Below, piece after piece: positions 1-5,074 of a DNA stretch of 5,074 nt (positions within the stretch are counted from its first letter, which is position 1; the number at the start of each line of letters is the position of its first letter). The stretch lies in NCBI GenBank assembly GCA_003529325.1, contig DPVW01000301.1, forward strand, positions 1-5,074, in the 5' to 3' direction. Under the pieces are notes generated by a model. That model was not told the DNA's origin. It saw nothing but the letters and a program-made list of their open reading frames with translations, and made no database searches. The stretch comes from Candidatus Latescibacterota bacterium. GTDB lineage: Bacteria > Latescibacterota > UBA2968 > UBA8231. The position numbers and the translations under genes were made by a program.

Positions 1-9
1 GATCATCCA

Positions 10-1965
10 TCAGTTGCCGGTCCGCGAGGGGGCGGCTACCAACACCGGGGTCTCTTCATGACAGCAGGTGTCGTCATGACCGCAGGTGTCGTCGTCGACG
101 GAGTCACAACAGTCGTCGTCGTCATGATCGTGATCGGTTTCGCCATCGCCATCGGCTTCGAACAGTTCACCGATGAAGGCACGGGGGCCTTGGCGCACGA
201 GAGAGACGAGAAACAGCCCGGCCAGCAATACGAGGGTGACATCCATCCACCCCAACTGTTCGTCGTGGTGGGCAGAGAAATCCGGAACCATTCCCGTTAC
301 CTGGGTCAATCCATTCACGCCACGCCCCAGAAGCAACGCCACCCCGACGACGCCGGCACAGAACAGCAATGCCGTACGCCGACCGTGCAACCGTGTCAGA
401 ACGCCCAGGGTGGTGAGATTGGTCGCCGGGCCGGTGAGCAGAAAAGCCAGAGCCGCACCGGGAGATACACCGTTGTGTATGAGGACGGCTACCAGCGGTG
501 TCGCCCCGGAGGCACATACGTAGATTGGCATGCCGACGAGCGCGAAGAATTCGACCTCGAATCCGGCGGGCACGAAGTCGTTCCAGCGCCCACCTACCAG
601 TGCGTGGGCGACAGCTGCCAGGGCGAGACCGAGCAGAATCCAGGGCGCTGTGGTGTCGACCACTTCTCCCAGACCCTGGGCAAGACCGCTGCGCACACGC
701 TGCACCAGGGATTGGGTCGCCTCAGGTGCGGCTTCGGAGTCCCGTCGTGACACGCGCAGGGGCGCAAAGGAACCGATGATCCATCCGACGAGCAAGGCGA
801 CGATCGCCGCTGATATGACGCGCACGATGGTGAATTCACTACCGAGCAGGGGCAACGAGATCAGGATCGCATCCAGGCTCAGTTCCGGCGTGGCCACGAG
901 AAAAGCCATCGCCGCCGTCGTCGGCACCCCGGCGACGACGAGGGATCGATAGATTGGCACGACACCGCAAGAACAGATTGGTAGGGGTAGGCCAAAACCC
1001 ATACCGCGCAGTGCCTGGGACAGGTTGGAACCGCGCCCCATCCACTTGACGGTACCGCGGGGCAGTAGACCATAAACAAGCCCGGCACCGATGTAGGCCA
1101 GCAGCAGGGCCGGTGATGATTCTCGCGCCAGGACATAGAACACTTGCGCGCTTTCGGTTGCGGTGGTCCCCATCTCGTGCCCCACCGTCGTTGACGCCAG
1201 CAGCAATAGTCCGGCGACGGCGCCCAGGCCAGACTGCCAGCGACGAGTAGATACGGGCACGGAGGTGGCGGTCACCGGGTAGGAGCGATGCAACACGACA
1301 TGCAGCAGTGTGCCGGCGACGAGGGCCTGAAACAGGCCCCACACGCGACTTTCGAGAGTGGCCAACACCGCTGCGCCCGAGAGAAACCCCGCCGTCGTCG
1401 CCAGGGCCATCAAGGCGAGCACGGCGATCGCTACACGTCGCCCATAGAGCGGCCGCAGCAGGAACCAGACGGTGAGGCCCACCGGCAACCGGTGTACGAC
1501 AACGGCCATTGGCAACATGTGGGTGCGACCCTGATCACCGAGGTCGGTGCCCAGGGCGAGACCATCAGTGAAGGCATGCACGGCGATGGCGATGAGACCA
1601 AAGACCAGTGTCACCACATGAACCTGGCGGGCCATCGGCCGCAGGCGGTGCTCGATCAACGTGGGCAGCCACACGCCAACGGCGACACCGACAACGGCCA
1701 GCCAACCTGCGAGTCCGACGCTCTCCGGCAAGATGTGGATCACCACCAGGCCGGTGATGGCGACGAAGACGAAGCCATCGAGAGCGGCCATCATGTGGCC
1801 GGCAACTCGCGCCGCTCCGTACGCAGCCGGTCCCAGGACGAGGGCGACGAGACTGAGAGCCAAGAGTGTAAGACTGGACAGGTTCACGAAAGGTTTCGAT
1901 GTTGCGAGTAAGTTGCTGCAGCGACTGATGATAGAGAATGTACTGGTGCCCTTGTGCAGAGCCAA
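10..1965 (-). CDS. ZIP-like/ArsP-type permease fusion with metal-binding tail
   Basis: This is a predicted inner-membrane metal or metalloid transporter of 651 residues with well over a dozen hydrophobic segments. Residues about 27-230 resemble the ZIP family: IHILPES at 76-82 matches the ZIP TM2 pattern HLLPE, HAFTDGLALG at 130-139 matches the TM4 HNxxDG pattern, VVHRLP at 156-161 lies where ZIPs carry HExPHE, and LLHVVLH is at 220-226. Residues about 280-595 match the ArsP_1/DUF318 permease family, with PICSCGVVP at 329-337 and a second related half near PIYVCASGATP at 480-490 and TGPATNLTTLG at 511-521. The tail, 603-638, is packed with Asp, His and Cys (DHDHDDDDCC at 611-620). The TM5-like site has Arg where ZIPs have Glu, so ZIP-type transport may be altered. 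The chosen start is TTG at 1965, with AGGG six bases upstream and a TATAAT just before it. GTG at 1887 would begin directly at the first membrane segment and is a real alternative. Family ArsP members export organoarsenicals and others are uncharacterised; the substrate here is unknown. Confidence 0.85.
   Translation of the reverse strand: MALHKGTSTFSIISRCSNLLATSKPFVNLSSLTLLALSLVALVLGPAAYGAARVAGHMMAALDGFVFVAITGLVVIHILPESVGLAGWLAVVGVAVGVWLPTLIEHRLRPMARQVHVVTLVFGLIAIAVHAFTDGLALGTDLGDQGRTHMLPMAVVVHRLPVGLTVWFLLRPLYGRRVAIAVLALMALATTAGFLSGAAVLATLESRVWGLFQALVAGTLLHVVLHRSYPVTATSVPVSTRRWQSGLGAVAGLLLLASTTVGHEMGTTATESAQVFYVLARESSPALLLAYIGAGLVYGLLPRGTVKWMGRGSNLSQALRGMGFGLPLPICSCGVVPIYRSLVVAGVPTTAAMAFLVATPELSLDAILISLPLLGSEFTIVRVISAAIVALLVGWIIGSFAPLRVSRRDSEAAPEATQSLVQRVRSGLAQGLGEVVDTTAPWILLGLALAAVAHALVGGRWNDFVPAGFEVEFFALVGMPIYVCASGATPLVAVLIHNGVSPGAALAFLLTGPATNLTTLGVLTRLHGRRTALLFCAGVVGVALLLGRGVNGLTQVTGMVPDFSAHHDEQLGWMDVTLVLLAGLFLVSLVRQGPRAFIGELFEADGDGETDHDHDDDDCCDSVDDDTCGHDDTCCHEETPVLVAAPSRTGN
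57..92. repeat. 18-bp tandem duplication in permease tail
   Basis: Two adjacent 18-base copies, 57-74 and 75-92, differ at one base (catgacAgcagg against catgacCgcagg). They lie in frame in the minus-strand permease and encode adjacent six-residue units, roughly DDTCGH and DDTCCH, inside the Cys/His/Asp-rich tail. The neighbouring bases to about 124 are rich in gtc trinucleotides (Asp codons on the minus strand), so the tail seems to have grown by short repeat expansion. The repeat is seen directly; the expansion history is inferred. Confidence 0.8.
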
Positions 1966-1971
1966 GCGGCG

Positions 1972-1975
1972 CCCT
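1972..1975 (-). promoter_or_regulatory. Possible ribosome binding site for permease TTG start
   Basis: On the minus strand AGGG (1975-1972) is followed by six bases and then the TTG codon at 1965-1963. It is a short, weak Shine-Dalgarno match but well spaced. The rival GTG at 1887 has no purine-rich core at this distance, which is why the TTG start was preferred. Confidence 0.4.
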
Positions 1976-1983
1976 GTCCGACA

Positions 1984-1989
1984 ATTATA
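1984..1989 (-). promoter_or_regulatory. Candidate -10 element of permease promoter
   Basis: The minus strand reads a perfect TATAAT from 1989 down to 1984, within an AT island in GC-rich surroundings. Transcription would begin near 1977, giving a leader of about 12 bases before the TTG start. The hexamer at normal -35 spacing (GGTGCA, 2012-2007) matches TTGACA poorly, so the promoter may be weak or depend on an activator. Confidence 0.5.
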
Positions 1990-1991
1990 TT
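1986..1991 (+). promoter_or_regulatory. Candidate -10 element of dprE1 promoter
   Basis: The plus strand carries TATATT at 1986-1991 (with TATTAT at 1988-1993 as an alternative register). The ATG at 1999 begins seven bases after it, exactly where transcription would be expected to start, so the dprE1 message may be leaderless. No good -35 hexamer is visible at 16-18 bases upstream, so this is tentative. Confidence 0.3.
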
Positions 1992-1998
1992 ATCTGCA

Positions 1999-3354
1999 AT
2001 GGTAACTGCACCCACCCCCCTTGATAACCGCACGCCCCCTCTACCTGTGAAGGAGATCGTGTACGGCTGGGGCCGTCATCCTCGGCTTGCGGCAGAAGTC
2101 CATCTGCCACGTGACCTGGAGGCTCTCCGGGCCGCCGTGCAGGGCCATGGCGGTGCAACGATTCCCCGCGGTGCCGGACGAAGTTATGGGGACGCCGCCG
2201 TGGCCGAGCGGGTCATCTGTGGAAAGTCCCTGACTCATCTGCTCGCCTTCGACAGCGACACCGGGCGGTTGCACGCACAGGGCGGGGTGACGCTGGATGA
2301 AGTGATCCGTTTCGCCCTCCCCCGCGGTTGGTTTCTCCCCGTTACCCCCGGCACCAAATTTCCCACACTCGCCGGTTGCCTGGCAGCCGATGTGCATGGC
2401 AAGAATCATCACAGAGTCGGCTCATTGTCTGCCTTCGTCGAGCATCTGGAACTCGTACTCGCCGATGGAGACCTGGTCGTGTGCTCCCGCAAACAGCATC
2501 CTGAGCTATTCTGGGCGACATTGGGTGGCATGGGTCTGACGGGTGTCATCTATGCCGTGCGGCTGCAATTGCAGCCAGTGCGGTCTGCTTTTCTGCACAA
2601 TGTCAGCATTCGCACCAGTGACCTGAGTGAGTCCTGTCGTGTGTTATGCGACACCCAACACGAGTACCCCTATTCCGTGGCCTGGATCGACACACTCCGG
2701 CGACGGGGGCGAGGTCGTGGCCAGGTCATGCTGGGCACCCACGCCGAAGATGATCGTCTTCAGCCTCTGCACCGCCCACCACGGTTGACGGCACCCACGC
2801 TGCCACTCAATGTCGTGCTGCGCCCTGGCTTGAGCCTGTTCAATATGATCAACTATCGACGACAACTCCGCCGACGCACCACGACCACGGTGCATTACGA
2901 TCCATACTTCTATCCACTCGACGCCATCGACAACTGGAACCGGCTCTATGGGCCGCGTGGATTTCTGCAGTTCCAGTTCGCCGTCCCCTTCGCCGGCGGC
3001 GAAGCGCTTATGGCAGCCGTATTGGACCGCACCGACGCGGCCGCACCTTGCGCGCTGGCAGTGCTCAAGACCTTCGGCGACCACCCAACCGGCCCCCTCG
3101 GATTCCCGTTGCCCGGCTTCACCCTCGCTCTCGACTTCCCGCGGACGACGGCCATCGAGGCTGCCGTGCGAGATGCCACCGACGACGTCATCGCCGCCGG
3201 AGGTCGCGTCTACCTAGCCAAAGACTCCGTTATCACCCGGGATCAATTCGACGCCATGTATCCACGTCTCGACGAATTTCGCCGCCTGCGCCAGCAGGTG
3301 GATCCACAAAGCCGCTTCCGTTCACTGCAATCCGACCGCTTGGGGCTGTCGTGA
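1999..3354 (+). CDS. dprE1: DprE1-type FAD-dependent polyprenylphosphoryl-ribose 2'-oxidase
   Basis: This 451-residue protein matches mycobacterial DprE1 in length and order of motifs. DprE1 oxidises C2' of polyprenyl-phospho-beta-D-ribose to the keto intermediate, using FAD. Visible landmarks are the N-terminal YGWGRHP (22-28), the FAD-binding PRGAGRSYGD (56-65), TPGTKFPTLAG with HGKNHH (133-138), FWATLGGMGLTG (171-182), GFLQFQF (321-327), and YLAKDS (405-410), whose Lys408 aligns with the essential Lys418 of Mycobacterium tuberculosis. The first half is the FAD_binding_4 domain and the second the ALO-like substrate domain. Residue 377 is Ala where the mycobacterial enzyme has Cys387, the target of benzothiazinones. 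The ATG at 1999 is preferred over an in-frame GTG at 1954, which would lie upstream of the candidate promoter; no Shine-Dalgarno precedes the ATG. GTGs at 2047 and 2059 are also in frame, the latter with AAGGAG only three bases upstream. It overlaps dprE2 by four bases, implying translational coupling. Confidence 0.9.
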   Translation: MVTAPTPLDNRTPPLPVKEIVYGWGRHPRLAAEVHLPRDLEALRAAVQGHGGATIPRGAGRSYGDAAVAERVICGKSLTHLLAFDSDTGRLHAQGGVTLDEVIRFALPRGWFLPVTPGTKFPTLAGCLAADVHGKNHHRVGSLSAFVEHLELVLADGDLVVCSRKQHPELFWATLGGMGLTGVIYAVRLQLQPVRSAFLHNVSIRTSDLSESCRVLCDTQHEYPYSVAWIDTLRRRGRGRGQVMLGTHAEDDRLQPLHRPPRLTAPTLPLNVVLRPGLSLFNMINYRRQLRRRTTTTVHYDPYFYPLDAIDNWNRLYGPRGFLQFQFAVPFAGGEALMAAVLDRTDAAAPCALAVLKTFGDHPTGPLGFPLPGFTLALDFPRTTAIEAAVRDATDDVIAAGGRVYLAKDSVITRDQFDAMYPRLDEFRRLRQQVDPQSRFRSLQSDRLGLS

Positions 3355-4109
3355 CGAGCGACGGACCCACCCCTCGCCGCGCCGTCATCCTCGGGGCGCG
3401 TTCCGCCATCGCCCAGGCCGTCGCCCTACGATTGGCGCAACAGGGCTGGGATCTGGTGCTGGCAGCACGCAACAACGCGACGCTGGAACCGGTGGCCGCC
3501 GATCTAGGTCTACGCACCGAGCAGGGCGTACAGCTACTCGAGTTCGATGCCCTCGATCTCGACGCACACGCAGAACTGGCGGACCGGATACGGGCTTGCG
3601 CAGGCGAATTCCACCTGGCGGTGTGTGTCTTCGGTCATATGGGAGAGGCAGAGGCGGAACGGCTGGACACGAACCAGATGGTACGAACCTTGACGACCAA
3701 CTTTACCGCCGCCGCCGTCTGCCTCGCACACCTTGCCAACGATTTCGAAGCCCGTGGTGAAGGGGGAATTATCGGCATCGGTTCGGTTGCCGGCGATCGG
3801 GGCCGGCAGTCGAACTATCCCTACGGGGCGGCCAAGGCGGGACTGGCAACCTTCCTGCAGGGATTGCGCAACCGCTTGGCGCCGGCGGGCATTCACGTGC
3901 TCACCGTGAAACCGGGTTTTGTCGATACGCCGATGACACGAGGCAAGCAGGGCATGTTCCTGGTGGCACCGCCGGAGCGGGTTGCTCGAGACATCGTCAC
4001 TGCCTGGGAGAAATCACGGGACGTACTCTACACACCCTGGTTCTGGCGCTGGCTGCTGCTCGTCATTCGGCTTGTGCCGGAGCGCCTCTTCAAGCGGTTG
4101 AAGTTGTAG
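3351..4109 (+). CDS. dprE2: DprE2-type short-chain dehydrogenase/reductase
   Basis: This 252-residue SDR would reduce polyprenyl-phospho-2'-keto-arabinose to polyprenyl-phospho-D-arabinofuranose with NAD(P)H, completing the epimerisation begun by the gene before it. Visible features are a Rossmann entry ILGARSAIAQ (13-22), LEFDALDLD (63-71), FGHMGEAE (94-101) in the NNAG position, Asn117, Ser145 in GIGSVAGDRGR, and the YxxxK pair Tyr158/Lys162. The C-terminal end (230-252) is aromatic, hydrophobic and then basic, like that of mycobacterial DprE2, and may hold the enzyme at the membrane. The nucleotide loop has Ala where classical SDRs have the last two glycines of TGxxxGIG. The GTG start at 3351 overlaps the dprE1 stop as GTGA, with a weak TGGGG at 3341-3345 upstream. 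The frame stays open far upstream of this, but that Arg/Pro-rich extension is an out-of-frame shadow of dprE1. Confidence 0.88.
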   Translation: MTSDGPTPRRAVILGARSAIAQAVALRLAQQGWDLVLAARNNATLEPVAADLGLRTEQGVQLLEFDALDLDAHAELADRIRACAGEFHLAVCVFGHMGEAEAERLDTNQMVRTLTTNFTAAAVCLAHLANDFEARGEGGIIGIGSVAGDRGRQSNYPYGAAKAGLATFLQGLRNRLAPAGIHVLTVKPGFVDTPMTRGKQGMFLVAPPERVARDIVTAWEKSRDVLYTPWFWRWLLLVIRLVPERLFKRLKL

Positions 4110-4116
4110 GCGCGTC

Positions 4117-5074
4117 TCAGCGGAGCCGGTCCGCCAGACTGGTGAATCGATTCGCTTGCTGATCGTTGTCGATCGCCCGTTTCAGCGCCCGTTTGCTGCC
4201 GACGAGTACGAACAACTCGCGGGCCCGAGTTACTGCGGTGTACAACAGGTTGCGCTGCAACATCGGATAGTGCTGGGTCGTCAAAGGCATCACCACCGCC
4301 GGAAACTCCGACCCCTGGGAACGGTGAATGCTGATGGCGTACGCCAGCGTCAGCTGCTCCAGCTGGGTAAATTCGTAGCGCTGGACGATGCCATCCTCAA
4401 ATACGACCTCGGCGAAGGCTTCGTCCTCATCCTTGTGCAGACGACCGATACGCCCCAGGTCGCCGTTGAAAACACCCTTGTCGTAGTTGTTGCGCACCTG
4501 CATGACACGGTCACCCTCGCGTAGCTCTCGATCACCGATCACATGCGCCTTGCGCCCCGGGTTCAGTCGCTCCTGCAGACGACGGTTCAACTGCAAGGCA
4601 CCCGTCTGCCCCTTGTACATGGGGGAGAGTACCTGGATCTGGCGTAGAGGGTCAAGGTTGCGGCCCTTGGGCAGGCGCCGGGCGACGAGCTCTTCGATCT
4701 TCTCCGCCACACGATCCGGATCATCCTCCTCGACGAAGAAGAAATCCGCCCTTGCATCGTTATCTACCTGCGGCCATTGGCCCTCGTTGATACGGTGCGC
4801 ATTGGCGACGATACGACTGTCGCCGGCCTGCCGATAGATGTGCCGTAGACGCGCCACGGCGACAGTCTCGGAGGCGATGATGTCCCCCATCACGTTGCCG
4901 GGGCCCACAGAGGGCAATTGATCGATGTCTCCTACCAGGATCAGGCGCGCATGGTCGGGAATGGCACGCAACAGGGCATACATCAGCGAGATATCGATCA
5001 TCGAACTCTCGTCGACGATCAAGGCATCCGTATCCAGCGGTTGATTTTCGTCGCGTCGGAAGCCCCCATCATTG
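4117..5074 (-). CDS. recD2: RecD2-like ATP-dependent DNA helicase, C-terminal part
   Basis: The gene enters from the right edge; only its last 318 codons or so are present, and the 5' part with the helix-hairpin-helix region and Walker A is outside. The frame is open to 5074, so the TTG at 5022 is not the start. Superfamily 1B helicase motifs appear in order: motif II LIVDESSM (positions 5022-4999), motif III LVGDIDQLPSVGPG, LSPMYKGQTGALQLN with RLQERLNP, GDRVMQVRNNYDKGVFNGDLG, then YAISIHRSQGSEF and LLYTAVTRAR as motifs V/VI. This arrangement fits the RecD/TraA (RecD2) family, 5'-3' helicases involved in DNA repair and replication, rather than the RecD subunit of RecBCD; RecD proper is the main alternative and the missing N-terminus would settle it. 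The stop lies seven bases from the dprE2 stop, and the genes converge. Confidence 0.85.
   Translation of the reverse strand, partial: NDGGFRRDENQPLDTDALIVDESSMIDISLMYALLRAIPDHARLILVGDIDQLPSVGPGNVMGDIIASETVAVARLRHIYRQAGDSRIVANAHRINEGQWPQVDNDARADFFFVEEDDPDRVAEKIEELVARRLPKGRNLDPLRQIQVLSPMYKGQTGALQLNRRLQERLNPGRKAHVIGDRELREGDRVMQVRNNYDKGVFNGDLGRIGRLHKDEDEAFAEVVFEDGIVQRYEFTQLEQLTLAYAISIHRSQGSEFPAVVMPLTTQHYPMLQRNLLYTAVTRARELFVLVGSKRALKRAIDNDQQANRFTSLADRLR

Larger units (their letters stand above)
1980..1994. promoter_or_regulatory. Candidate operator: imperfect palindrome over divergent promoters
   Basis: The bases gacaattatattatc form an imperfect dyad, GAyAAT-3-ATTrTC, with six-base half-sites that pair at five of six positions. 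It covers the minus-strand TATAAT and sits 4 bases before the dprE1 ATG. AT-rich dyads overlapping a -10 are typical of metalloregulator operators (Fur/Zur family in particular), which would suit the transporter, but the spacing does not exactly fit a Fur box and AT-rich -10 regions look palindromic by chance. No regulator gene lies in the window. Confidence 0.3.

Noticed and set aside
58..750. Plus-strand open frame of 230 codons opposite the permease
   Set aside because: It runs antisense to a gene with clear family motifs, begins in the repeat-coded tail, and its composition (many Gln, Arg, Gly, His) shows no domain or membrane pattern.
1288..1911. Plus-strand open frame of 207 codons, very rich in His, Gln, Asp and Glu
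   Set aside because: It is the mirror of hydrophobic codons in the permease, which give polar residues on the opposite strand; there is no plausible ribosome site or family signal.
2015..2020. C6 tract near the start of dprE1 as a phase-variation site
   Set aside because: Six bases is short for slippage-driven switching and is expected by chance in GC-rich DNA.
3048..3350. Upstream in-frame extension of dprE2
   Set aside because: The Arg/Pro-rich translation is a shifted-frame reading of dprE1; DprE2 homology begins only after the GTG at 3351.
4120..4134. Hairpin GCGGA-GCCGG-TCCGC near the convergent stops as a terminator
   Set aside because: The stem is five base pairs, lies within the helicase coding sequence, and has no T-run on either side.
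1..5074. RNA genes, CRISPR arrays, insertion sequences, attachment sites
   Set aside because: No cloverleaf or rRNA-like stretch, no spaced direct repeats, no transposase or terminal inverted repeats were seen; the window is filled by the four coding regions.

Overview
The window is G+C-rich (roughly 60% by eye), densely coding and free of mobile-element, RNA-gene or CRISPR signals. The gene content points to a Gram-negative bacterium, most likely a proteobacterium. The reasons are a DprE1/DprE2 pair without any mycobacterial cell-wall cluster around it, an ArsP-type permease, and a RecD2-like helicase. The lineage is an inference from gene style only.

Layout from left to right. (1) Positions 10-1965, minus strand: a large polytopic membrane protein that joins an N-terminal ZIP-like metal-transporter half to a C-terminal ArsP_1/DUF318-type permease half, and ends in a short Asp/His/Cys-rich tail that looks metal-binding. 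(2) A divergent control region of about 33 bases (1966-1998). It is AT-rich in an otherwise GC-rich window, with a perfect TATAAT on the minus strand, a possible plus-strand -10, and an imperfect 15-base palindrome over both. (3) Positions 1999-3354 and 3351-4109, plus strand: a two-gene operon with a GTGA stop/start overlap. It encodes a DprE1-type FAD-dependent oxidase and a DprE2-type short-chain reductase, which together would epimerise polyprenyl-phospho-ribose to polyprenyl-phospho-arabinose, a D-arabinofuranose donor. (4) Positions 4117-5074, minus strand and running off the right edge: the C-terminal helicase half of a RecD2/RecD-TraA type SF1B DNA helicase, convergent with dprE2 and only 7 bases from it.

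The dprE pair is a functional unit: DprE1 oxidises C2' of the ribose and DprE2 reduces the keto intermediate with inverted stereochemistry. The prenyltransferase that makes their substrate (UbiA family) and any arabinofuranosyltransferase are not in the window. The permease and helicase have no evident metabolic link to the pair. The most unusual points are the ZIP-ArsP fusion with its repeat-built metal-binding tail, the shared compact divergent promoter with a possibly leaderless dprE1, and the natural Cys-to-Ala change in DprE1 at the benzothiazinone-reactive position. No clearly new multi-gene system is visible.
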